Assembly: GCA_905331475.1 (NCBI GenBank)
Contig: CAJNYU010003659.1
Span: 1 to 64,000 of the forward strand
Reading direction: 5' to 3'
DNA from: Rotaria socialis
Lineage: Eukaryota; Rotifera; Eurotatoria; Philodinida; Philodinidae
DNA: 64,000 bases
Positions 34,188 to 45,901 of this stretch are shown in pieces. Made by a program: the position numbers and the translations under genes. Positions within the stretch are counted from its first letter, which is position 1; the number at the start of each line of letters is the position of its first letter. The notes under the pieces were generated by a model. That model worked only from the letters and a program-made list of their open reading frames with translations. It did not search any database and was not told the DNA's origin.

Positions 34188-37100
34188 ATGATTACTTCTA
34201 GAAAAATTCTTCGACTCAAAAATAATGAGCATTTACCGGTGATTACTCTTGCAATCACAATTGTTGTTGTTATTCATCTTTGTAACACACATGATGAAAG
34301 AACGGCTAACCAATACATAATGGAAGATAATGAGAAACAAAATCCTAAATTATGTCCCCTCTATCCGTCTACTCTGCAAGGTACTTCTGAATTCAGTATA
34401 GTTAATATATTGTGGATAATTTATTTTTATGATCTGTTTTAGGGAATCAATTAATTGATATGTCGCCCGATATGGAATGGACAGATGTTGAAAAACACGT
34501 AAAATATGTGCAAAAAGGTAGAAAATTTGAGGTTCCTAACTATTTACTCAAACAAGACATGTATAAGAGCACAGCAGATCAGTAATGTTAATATTCATAA
34601 TCCATATTTTAGTTTTCTATATGCCATTTAATATAAAATTTTATGAAATAGAATATCAAATATTCAACAAATGAATATTTTCTGTTGTTTTGTTGGTCTA
34701 TCTATAAAGTATTCGATTCGTTCAGAATATTTTGTTTTCTATTCGAACAAATTCTATATTAACGTAGATATCGATAAATGCTGTGAAAACATTAAGTATA
34801 ATATATATATAGAAATATTATACAGGTTTCATTTTTGCGCTAAATATCTTGTCTGAATATTTTTCTTCGAAATTTTAATTTATATATGATTACCGATATT
34901 CTTAAAAATATATTCCCTTTATAGACTCGAGATTTTTTTATTTTGTTTTTATCGTATAATCTGAAGTAGTATTTATCAATTGAATATATTTGAGATCCGA
35001 AAATTGCCGTCAAACTTTTAAAATTAGAGTAGAAAGCAAATTTACATAACACGCGTACAGTAAGTTGTACTTTGCTTCGTGTTTTTCTCAAAACAATTTT
35101 TTCTTTGAAAACAAGTGTAGAATCGTCCCTGTCTCATAGTGATAAAGGTTCGATTGAGTTGAGATCTTTTCCGTATATACTTAACACTGTCAGAGCTAAG
35201 AATTTATTTTTTGGTTCAAAAAGAAACTATTTTATTGATTTTGCTTGACTCTTCGAAAGAAAACTCCAATAAAAAGAGTGGCATGATTTGTTTTCAGGAT
35301 ATCTTGGATATTTTCGCTTTTTTATTGAAACTACAGAAATACCTGTAAACAATTTAAGATCAATAACATATTAGAATGTTGCGAATACTAAATCATTCGC
35401 TCATAGCTTCATATTCTATGCATGTCCAAGTAACGAAAACGAGTGATTTAAGATTACGTCAGGATTCGCAGCAATGATCATAAAAATATGATAATGTGAG
35501 CTAAAGGCAAACTGTAGCTGTTAAGTTAGAATCTTTCAACGAAGAAAAACTCTAAATAATATTAGGTAAGTGGTAATAATCGATATATAATTTCTGTCTT
35601 CAAATATAGTTTTTAAAATGTTTTATTCGATTTGCATAAGCAACAAATATTGACCAATCTTTTTTTCAATGATTGCAAGAAGACAATGAGTATTCTTTTG
35701 ATTCCATAGAACTATGAGTAGTGTTATTTCACAATATTTATAATTAGTTTCCTGTATAAATCTATCAAAATCTTCAATATGTTTGTTTTCGGTTATGGAA
35801 ACAAACAGTATTGTTGGTCTCATAATAAAAATTGATCATTAACTGAATCTCCATGTAAGTTGAATCAAATATCAAGAGTGTATGATGAAAAACAATTTGA
35901 CCTATAGATTCGTCCATCTATTACTTTCGGATATTTTTGTTTTCTAGAGCATATCTAATCGCTTCTAGCAAATAATAACGAGCATGTGATTGAAACTCAC
36001 GATATTCTTAAACAATAACAGATAAAAATAGTATCTCTTTGTTTAAAGGTGGACTATATGCTCCAAGTGACTGTACACCTCGACAACATCTTGCTATTAT
36101 AATTCCATTTCGGAATCGTGAATTTCAATTGAAAATACTTTTACGTCATCTTCATCCTGTTTTACAACGACAAAAACGATCTTATCAAGTATTTGTTGTA
36201 GAACAGGTTGATATTATTCATTCATTTTCTAAATATTAACTAACATATTCTATTTGTAATTATAGTTCGGCAATGGTACTTTTAATAAAGGTCTAATCAT
36301 GAATGTAGCATTTGATTATGCATCAAAAATATCTACATCAGTATTCAATTGCTTTATGTTTCACGATGTTGATCTTATACCAGAAAATGATTTTAATGTA
36401 TACGAATGTGATTCACATGGACCACGACATTTAGCACCGGCCGTTGATGAATTACGCTATTTGTAAGTCGAATATGTTAATTATTTTATCGTTGAGGAAA
36501 CAGCCATAAAGCTCAAAATAAGATACAATTACCTTTCAGTCTAAACTATCTCCAATAGATTTATATTCGTTATACATACTGCAAAAAAAATCTGAAAAAT
36601 GAATCCCAACTTTCAAATGATTGAAACATGTATGTAAGATTTGCGTTCAAAGACTGTTAAATAGTCTTATCAAACATTTCGATATTTCTATTTCGGATGT
36701 TAGTTTTCTGAAAATTATATGTAGCATGATCACTAACTGTCAACAATTCACTAAAGCTATTTATAATGTTTATAACAGAGAAACAAGTTAATAGAACTGA
36801 ATGCTCAAATTTGACATTGTTACCAAATGCATAGATTCAAAACGTGACAGAGAATTATTAATGTATTATCCATCTCAATTAAATATTATATTAATCTCTT
36901 CTTTCAATAAAGTGATCTTTCTTTCTATTCAGCTTAATGTATAATGACTTGATTGGCGGTGTTCTTGCTGTGACAAAAGACCAATTTAGCAGAGCAAATG
37001 GTTGGTCAAATTTATATTGGGGCTGGGGAGTAAGCGTTTTTGTTTTGCTTTTATAGTTTATAAATCAGGTCATTTTTTTTTCTCTCTCCCTCAAACACAT

Positions 37101-37566
37101 TAGTTCGAAGATGATGGTAAGTTTAACACAATAAAGGTAACGCATAATTTTATTTGTTTTATTTTTTAGATATGAATCACAGGTTTGTAAGTTAGTATTT
37201 TCATTGTCGTGCTTCAACTTCAATTTGTTAGATTACGTCATGCGGGCTATCGTATTAGCCGACCACCTAACTCAATTGGCCGTTATAAAATGATTCGCCA
37301 TCAAAAACAAGTACCTTCATTTAGCAGGTATTTCATGTTCGTTTTTCCATATTAATTATCTATATTTCTACTTCATTAAAAGATATGAAACACTGAGTAA
37401 ATGGCTCCGTTATTCTTATGATGGCATTCGGCAGCTTAATACACTAGATTATTCGATCGTTAGTACAGAGACTCGTTCATTGTACACTCATATTTTAGTC
37501 AATTTTACTCGTTCAGCTACAAAAACTATCGATCATTTGCTGGAAGAGACTCAGAGAGCTAAATAA
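34188..37566 (+). CDS. B4GALT: Beta-1,4-galactosyltransferase family enzyme
   Basis: Nine exons, join(34188..34380, 34443..34517, 36049..36206, 36266..36462, 36933..37029, 37104..37116, 37170..37182, 37232..37327, 37383..37566), give 341 residues in unbroken phase. It is a type II Golgi enzyme that adds galactose from UDP-Gal to GlcNAc-type acceptors. There is a short cytosolic tail, a TM at about residues 15-34, then LCPLYP, APSDCTPRQ, IIPFRNRE, FGNGTFNKG, the metal-binding DVD (about 176-178), YNDLIGGVLA, WGWGFEDDD and SRPPNSIGRYKMIRH. Two successive exons of only 13 nt encode FEDDD-MNH, directly after WGWG. Intron 2 is 1,531 nt and the others are 49-470 nt. The acceptor specificity cannot be read from the sequence. 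Confidence 0.93.
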
Positions 37567-37945
37567 AATAGATTGTAATGATGATTTTTAATTTTCAAAT
37601 CAGTTAAGTGTAATTGTAAAAAAATTGAAAGAAAATTGTTTTCAATTAATCAGAACAATTCAGGTTTTTATTTTGTAATCAATCTGATAGTAAGATTTTG
37701 TTCTTTTCTCTCTCTCTTTCTCTCTCTAAGAATCTTCATCAATAAAATATGTATTTGTAGATCTATCGAATACACGGAAAACATATAGCAAAATCAACTA
37801 AATTCTATGAATGCGAAGAAAAAACTAGATGATTATATTTGTACAGATAATAAAATAGTTACATGATCATGTTTTTACTCTCTATTCGATATTTCTAACA
37901 TGTATTAATAAAGAAATTTTTGAACAAAATAGATCTCTTTTGTAG

Positions 37946-38682
37946 ATGTTAAAAAAGCGTTTCAATTTATCGCTCGTCGTATTTCATCTACTATTGCAAC
38001 TAACATTGACTTTCGTTTCGTCTCTACAATGGTCTCTATTAGTGATTTCGTGTATTGGCTACTCAATTCTGTTATATAAGCAATATTATCAATCGAATGA
38101 TTTCTCTCCCTTATGCAATCATTATCTATCATCAATAATTTTTACTATTATTCACTTTATATTTGTTCTTTCTTATAACAAAATTCTTCCATGGGAAATT
38201 GGTCTTGTTGTTTTGTTCATATTACTTATTCTTCATTATGCTCGACGGCTAGGTGCATCGATATTTAGATGGGATCTTACTTGGTAAGTTACATTTTCTG
38301 TTTTTTTTCTCATTCTTCTTCTATCATAAAATCATACAGGTTACCTCTGGGTCATCAACAAGAATATGATTCCATTATGTCTATTGTCGTAGTTAAATTT
38401 TTCATTTCAAGCCTGCTTCTCTTTGGATATACATGTCAATTGTGTCTAACAACAGTTTGCACACCGTCGATATATTTCAATTGGTTTCTTGTTGTTACTG
38501 ATTGCCGTTATACATACTCATATCTACTGTATGTTTTTGTTTGCTATTCTTTGAATTTATACTCGAAGTTGTTCTTTTCTTTTTATAGTTCGAGCTATAC
38601 GTTCGCCGGTGGCATACTCATATCATTATCTTGGACAATTGTGTCGCTTGTTCATTTGATTGCTCATCGGTTCAAATCTTAG
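37946..38682 (+). CDS. Uncharacterised multi-pass membrane protein
   Basis: Three exons, join(37946..38283, 38340..38528, 38589..38682), give 206 residues with about six hydrophobic segments separated by short loops. The second intron is 60 nt with good GT and TTTTTATAG signals. Because 60 is a multiple of three without a stop, a retained-intron form would add 20 residues. Motifs such as ARRLGASIFRWD and PLGHQQEYDS are not ones I can assign. An AG acceptor abuts the ATG at 37946. The gene starts 380 nt after B4GALT on the same strand. Function unknown. Confidence 0.65.
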
Positions 38683-40721
38683 ATATAAACAAAAGTTGAT
38701 TTGATTGAAAGTGCAACTATTTAACTGATAGACAATGAAATGGATTACAAGCAACTTATTGAGGAAGAATTTCAGTCAAACTCAATTTATTTGAAAATAA
38801 ATTCTTATTAGAATTCTTATTGTGCAGATTTTTGAAGAATTTCAGTGTTTAACTTTTAGATTTAGTTGTAATATCACGTGTGTTACAAATAAATCCTAAA
38901 TGTATTTTTTTCCTTTTTCTAAAATAATGAACGGCAACATAAATTTCGGATAAAACTTTCTGTGTCTTTTACCGTATGATGATGAAAACTAGAGCGATAA
39001 ACATACGAGAACTTCACTGCTAAAAACTTGAGTATGAAAAATTCTGTGACTAAATATAAAACATTGAATATGGGATAAGTCTATCGCTGCGATTATGAGT
39101 CATCTCTTAGTATGCATCCAAATCTAACAACAGATTTTCAATATTTCATGTTTTTTGTCGTTGATTTTGAACTTTATGAATGTTACACTGAAAAAATACA
39201 CAAGGATTGCTATTCGTAATGATCGAATGAAGAATAATTCAATGAATTGTTCGCTTTACGAAAAAAATGAAAATAGAACTTAAAAATAATAATCAAAACT
39301 CATTATGCTTGATTTCTTCTTATCAATTCTTGTATATAGTCTCATAAAGTAGCATAGCTCTTTCTCTTGACATTCCGTATTACTTTTCTATTTCTACCGA
39401 TGGAACAATGTTATACGATGTGGTTCTTTAGATAAGAACATTTTTCTTGATTTAGACAAAAAATAAATTAAATGTTTTCGAAGCATTCTTAATATTCAAT
39501 TCGTTTCCATGTGCACCCACTTCTATAGCCACACGCAGATATCCATAAAAATCCACCTACGTTCACACTCTGTACCTTTCATTCTTTTTTGCGAGTATTT
39601 TATTTTATCAGTCCTGAAAATTCTTCACATTTGTTGTTTCTGCACTCATCGTTTATGAATGTGTAAATAGAAAATGTTGGTGTATATGAATTCAAACAGT
39701 GCATTTTTAGTTCCTTTGACGAATTCTAACGAATTTTATTTTACTTCGAATTATTTATCTCTACATAAAACAAAATATGATTTTGTTTATAGATACAGGA
39801 AGACAGAGAAAAGAAACACATTACAAAATGAACATAATAGATCATTGCAGCATTTGAGAACCGCTAACACGACTAAAAACATATTTTTAATATTAACAAA
39901 TATCTTATTCGACTACTTAGTAACTTTGATTGTATTGCTGTAGAAAGTGGATGACTATAGTAATTAAGTTTTTTTGTACAGCGCGAGTATAGATTTGAGT
40001 CACGGCCTTGTTGAGAGAGAATAGAACATGGAAGATATCTATGATTATTAACACTTGTAGCTTTTCCATAAAATATACTCGATAATTTTGCAGTACTGTT
40101 AATATAATTGTCTCAAATTTTCGAATAAAATAACATCAATCGTATCAGTTTTATTATAAAACAATACAAATAGAAGATACTAATATTCTAAAATGACTGT
40201 TTAATATCCAATTCATCTCAAGTTAGATATTTTTATGTATCTACTGTTGATTTGTGCACATGATCGTACTTTTTATTTATTTTCCGATTCTAATAAATTG
40301 ATACAAATTATTTCAAATAAAAAACAAACATAATGATAACTTTTACAATATTTGATCAGTGTTTTTGATGGCGTCCTTTTTTGAATAAATGAACAACAAC
40401 GATTGAAGAAACTAGACTATCCTTTTATAAAAAAAAATGACATATTGGATAACCTTTGATAATTCTAAAGTCTTATTGAATAAGTTGGGTATATAACATA
40501 TTTTATTGTGAAACGTGATAAAATGTATCTCATAACAAGAAACGATGATATCAAAACAACGAGAAAATAAACTTGTTTTTCGTCCCGAAAAATGATTCAT
40601 GCTATTATTCGTTTATAAAAGCGTTTCATTTTGCCCGCTACTTGTTGTACATTTTCAATAGTGTCATCTTTATTTATTTTTATTTTATTTTTCTTCACGC
40701 ACCAATGTCTACTATTACATA
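38683..40721. other. Intergenic gap
   Basis: AT-rich. An 89-codon frame at 39674-39943 has no recognisable motif or splice context and is not called. Confidence 0.5.
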
Positions 40722-42246
40722 ATGTGGAAGACTCGATTTGAAGTAACCACTTCTTCAGGTGAAAGTTTGAATCATCATCGTACATTTACTACTCCATCGA
40801 CAACAATGCACCATTACTGTTCATGGTCATTACAGAAACTAGCTCACGTTCGAGATGAGTCACCATACGGTCTTATTCGTTCATTTTCATCATCATCAAT
40901 ACCAAATCTTGAAATACTTACTGAGGAGGATGAAAATATGTCGTGTTCAAATCTAACATATCATGATCAAACAAGTTTAGTATCAAAAAAATTACGTAAA
41001 CAAAATTCAAAGCAAGCTTTTATTAGACAACAATTAGTTCTGCCAACAATCATCGAGTCGAACGATCATGATGCAATTTCGGATAGTCAATCATATAATG
41101 ACGATGAAGATATTACTGTGAACGAACTGATTAATGATAGACATAATGAATATATTTTTAAATCTACACCAAAAGATTCATTTGGAGCAACAAATACAAA
41201 TTATAATCTAGTTATACAAAATGACATTGAAAGAAAAGAAGAAACAATAAATACAACTATAAATCATGACACAGCTGAATTGACATTTGATACGCAAATT
41301 CATGAAATTTTACAACGAAAAACTTCGAAGTTGAATAAAGTACGTGAGATTATGCTGGTGTTTGCTGCATCCAATTTTCAATAAAAAATATCTCATCTTT
41401 CTTTATTTGTTGTTGCTATTTTTTGTTTTGTTAAAAAGGTCAAGAAATTTCTTATGAAGTTTTGATTTTAAACTATTAAATTTGATTTAGTCATTGTCTT
41501 CATCAGCAGACGTTGACAAAAATAAGATCTTCATACCAACTACATTCAAAGATATTAGTGCATTTTTTGAAACGAAATCATTAATAGCTAATAAAACTGA
41601 TGCATCTAAACAAAAGAAAATTGTGCGAGCCAAACGACAACTGTCAGCAAAGTCTTATATGCATACAAACAATCATAATTTGCCAAAGATAGAAATCATT
41701 TCATTGAGTGAACCAGAATCAACTTTTTTTCGTCATCAAATCAAACGATTAAAGAAAACATCGAACTGCGAATTTGAACCGATTACTGAACAACAAAAAA
41801 TAGTTAAACATATTGCTACTAGACAATTAATTAGTTTTGATAAAAGTATCAAAAAAATTGAACATGAAAATCAAGCAAAACAATTACCCATACTGATGAA
41901 TAACAAGTTGCCGATGAACAGTCTTATAAATCAATGTTTTTTCGTTTTATTTCTTACTATTACTATACTTTTATATTTATATTTTTCTAATTTAACAAAC
42001 AATTCGAAATATACCCATGTGTCAAACCCAATAGTTCATCTTCAAAACTATCCATTCAAGTTTTCTCCTCGACAATCTCAAAAGTCTATTGAATCAATCA
42101 ATAAAAATGTTATTTCTCGATACGGACAAATGGTACGAAATTTTTTTTTTTCTATCGATAAGTACGAATATAAAAATAATATTTTTTATGTAATAACTTC
42201 GACCTATGAACATATATACGATTATTTTGTACATTTATTTATGTAA
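40722..42246 (+). CDS. Uncharacterised single-TM protein with long disordered N-terminus
   Basis: Two exons, join(40722..41339, 41491..42246), in phase 0 across a 151-nt intron, give 457 residues. The first 350 or so are polar, with Ser runs (SFSSSSIPN), acidic patches and Lys/Arg-rich stretches (VRAKRQLSAKS, RHQIKRLKK). A single hydrophobic segment near residue 357-377 (CFFVLFLTITILLYLYF) is followed by about 80 residues. The layout resembles tail-proximal anchored ER or nuclear-envelope proteins, but no domain is recognised. The start at 40722 has no AG acceptor beside it, so an upstream exon is possible. Confidence 0.6.
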
Positions 42247-43120
42247 ACCTACAACTAAATATATTACTAATAAAAACATATTGACTACTGATGTGATATT
42301 CAAATGAATCTCTTTGCTAATTTAATATTTTCAAATGAATGTATACTAATATTTATTTAATTTTACGAAGTAATTAATATTAACACACTACAAACGACGG
42401 ATCAATTCGAGATAAATGGAGTATCAAAAACAACAGTTAAACTTGTTTCTAAACCATTGAAAGACGCTGACATACTGTTAAAGATATACTCGATATTAAG
42501 TGCATAGATATCAAAAAACCAATAAATTCTTTCATCATTTCTATTACAAATAATCTTTTTTTTACCTCGTTCAAAATCTGAAAATCCTATTGAATTTGAC
42601 TGTTTCTTGTAAAACAAAACGTCTATCATCCTGTGTGTGGGGATTCCAATGGTGCACTTTTCTCATAGTTTAAATGTTATTACTTTGGAATTTAATTAAA
42701 AAGTACAATCAAGACAATGTATCGATTCTAGTCAGAATGGTCCTTTATGTTTTTGATTACAAACGATGATAATATACAACCTTTTCTTTTGTTGTTTTTC
42801 TCTAACGATAGAATAGAAGACTTCAATGTACACATATTTCAAGAAGTGAATACGTTGATTATCTAAAATATTAATGTAACTCAGAGTCTCATTGTTTCAT
42901 TTCTTTGTTGAGCCTCATTTTCAGAATAAAATTGAGAAACAATAATTCTATTATGAATAACAAACAAAAAAAGAAAGTTTCATCTGACTCAGAACATAAA
43001 TTATGAATTCATGACGAAAAAAAAAAGTTCAATATCGATAATGATGTCGAGAATAGAGTAAATCATGGAAAAGCTTTGAATCAATCGAAGCTAAAAAAGT
43101 AAATATAATTGTAGAATACT
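42247..43120. other. Intergenic gap between convergent genes
   Basis: Lies between the 3' ends of the plus-strand TM gene and minus-strand LAS1L. Nothing beyond AT-rich sequence is seen. A 75-codon frame at 42402-42629 is not supported. Confidence 0.5.
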
Positions 43121-45702
43121 TTAATGTAAAAAAGTAAGAATATTCATACGCGAACTATTTCTTTTTCTTTTCATTGGTACTGAAGCCACCAATTTTCGTT
43201 TACTCGTACAGCCAAGAACTAGAGAAAATAAATTAGCAAGTCCATTGAGAAAAACTAAAATAACATACAATTTCGATCAGTTTTTGAAAGATCAATATTC
43301 ATTTCTAAATTTTGCTCATCTTCATCATTGAGCAAACCAATGGGCACGTCAGCTACTGCTGTAACTAAAACAAATGATAAGGCAGAGAAACAAAACGCTT
43401 TTTGTTTTCAAAGTATATTTTGATTTTTAATCGTACGTTTCTTAAAAATCATTGTTTCTTTTTTATATAATTCATTACGTGGCAAAAATCCAAGTGATGA
43501 CGTTGTTGTTGTTGTTGTTGATTGATCTTCGTTAATATTCTCAAATGGATTAGCAAACATAGAAATTGTTCGAAGAAGTGTATCACGCTTTTGTTCACTT
43601 ATTAGTGCTTGTCGAGTTCCATCCATATCATCCGACATGCGAACAACCATTTGTGAGAGTGATTCAGCAAACCATGGTTGAAGTACACGTACCAATCGTA
43701 TAAATATGAAACAATGATCAAGTTTAGTTGATAATTGCTCAGTGAAATAAAAAATCCAACCAATTCTTTGCCGATCAATTACTGAACAGTCACTTGATGA
43801 TAATCGATAATAATCAGTTATAAAATTTAATATTTTATCAATCATTAATGAAACCAGATTACTATCATTAAGAATTAATTGAATGATCGGCTTCCAAAAT
43901 TGAACTACACACGTTGGAAGTAGATCAGATGATTCTATCAAAACAAGATTCATAGGACTGATTTGAATGCTCGTTTTCACTATTAGATTACCTGAGTCAT
44001 AAGAAAGACGTGCTAATTGATTGGGTACCATTATAAAATAACCGCATTGTACGAAAACTTCAGCCATAATTTCCCTGAAAATTTTTTACTTTCTTTAAAT
44101 AAATAGGTGCATTTAATTCGACGTTTAATTACTTTCCATTACACATTTGTAATGCTTTTCTTATTTCTTCAACACGTTCATCGACCATTTGTAGTCGTTT
44201 TTTACTTCGCTTTGTTAGAAACTACAAGAAAAAAATGTTGTTGTTATTCTTCTCCCAATGTATATGACAACAACAAAAAACGAACATTAAGACGAGCATC
44301 CACATAAGCTTGAATAGTCTCACGAGCAATTATTTCAAGTAATTCGCTATAAGAACCTTGACTAAAGAGTGCCATCGTTTCCACTAAGTCGTCAAGACAA
44401 TGTTTCTATGATAATAATAAAAGACATCAGTGTGTAATTATATATACGCATATATATACAAATCAAATAAACATGAATTATGAAAATATAGTTATTCACT
44501 TACTCGAAGCCATTGTTTACTAAAATCGACAGCAGCAAGTAAATCATACAATGATGGTAATTCATGATGATGAGCAATATCATGTCGTAAACTTATTATA
44601 TGACCAGGTAAATCAACCTAAATCGACAACAAAAAGAGTAACGAATAAATAAAATAATAAATTTAGAAGATACTTGTTTAGCAATATTCCGATATGAAAG
44701 ACGAGAATGATGAACACGATATGGAGCACTAACTGCATCGACGAATCTTAAAATTGAAACAATAATTTATAAAATAATCGCTAATGAACTTGATCATGGT
44801 AATCGTATTTCTATAACCGTACTGATCATATTTATCAGGATTCATTTTTCAATGGTACAAGAAAAACACTCTATTTTTAAGATTTCTGAGGGCTGGAAGA
44901 AATTTAGAGTTTTACAGCATCATATTCAGTAAAAACGAATTCTGCTATAAAAAAATTCGTTCTCTTCCTCTTGTTTGTATGTTTTCAAATTTTACAAGGG
45001 AAATCACAGAAAATGTCGTAACTAACGTCATTACGTACTAAATTACTACCCTTGGGCAATTTATTGCCACGTAATTATCTAAAGTCTGAAACTTGTGCTG
45101 TTACATTGTTTAAAAGCTTGTCTCTGATAATCTACATCAAATATTTTCTTATAGAATGTATTTAATAAACCAGTTCATTGACTATTCAAAGATTTATCTG
45201 ATTTTGAGTTGAATCCTTGGTAGAATTTGAAAAAATAGCACATGAAAATTTTTATTGATCGTATACTTCTATGATAATACAAATTTAAGTACTAGACATA
45301 AATTTACTTTAATACAGCTACTGCACAAGCATATTGTAGAGCACTGTTTTCATCAGTTCTATTTTGTTCTTCTTGTTCTGATCGAATTATTTCAATTTTA
45401 AGAATGTGCTTTAACGAACCGAGACCCATTGGCAATTGACTTATCCTAAAAATGGCAAAATCATTTCATAGAGTAATTACTTATTATGCACTATTCAAAC
45501 CTTGCTTCTAATTCGTTAATTTTGTTTATCGCTTCTCGTTTATCTTCGATTGCATTTGAATAAGCAAGTTCAATTAATTTTCGTACTTCTTGACTAAAGG
45601 ATTCAGCAAAAAGAAATGATTCATTATTTTATTTTGTACTTGAAAAAAAAACAGAATTTACTCGTTTCGAAATGGAGTCACACTTAAAGTTATGGATGCC
45701 AT
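43121..45702 (-). CDS. LAS1L: LAS1L homologue, HEPN endoribonuclease for ITS2 processing
   Basis: Ten exons, complement(43121..43218, 43269..43364, 43437..44074, 44133..44221, 44286..44405, 44504..44617, 44674..44746, 45308..45445, 45501..45593, 45662..45702), give 499 residues in phase. LAS1 cleaves ITS2 of pre-rRNA in the nucleolus, with the Grc3/NOL9 kinase. The N-terminus MASITLSVTPFRN matches the family start. KFVDAVS aligns with human RFVNLIS, and LRHDIAH carries the HEPN catalytic pattern RHxxxH (about 126-131). Further on, GYFIMVPNQL aligns with human GFLVPTFEQL and VVQFWKPII with FSQFWQPLL. The last two exons add a basic tail (SKRKLVASVPMKRKRN), a likely nuclear signal. If the donor at 43436 is not used, the frame instead stops at 43408. 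The human acidic linker is largely absent, making the protein shorter (human about 734). An AG acceptor abuts the ATG. Confidence 0.9.
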
Positions 45703-45901
45703 CTAGAACGATAAATGCTTCGTATATACAAGAAAAATTGCTATATAGTTGTGCCGTAAAGAGAAAAAAAAGAGAAAAGAGAAACCCAAAACAAGCAATT
45801 ATTGACTATCACAGAAACATTCAAACATTTACGAAGTATATCAGTCACAGAATAAAGATATAACGCGTTTCTTTTATTAGAGATTCTTAATTGCTGATCC
45901 A

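Noticed and set aside
38529-38588. 60 nt of the membrane protein gene treated as coding
   Set aside because: It has strong donor and acceptor signals and normal intron length; retention stays possible because the segment is in frame.
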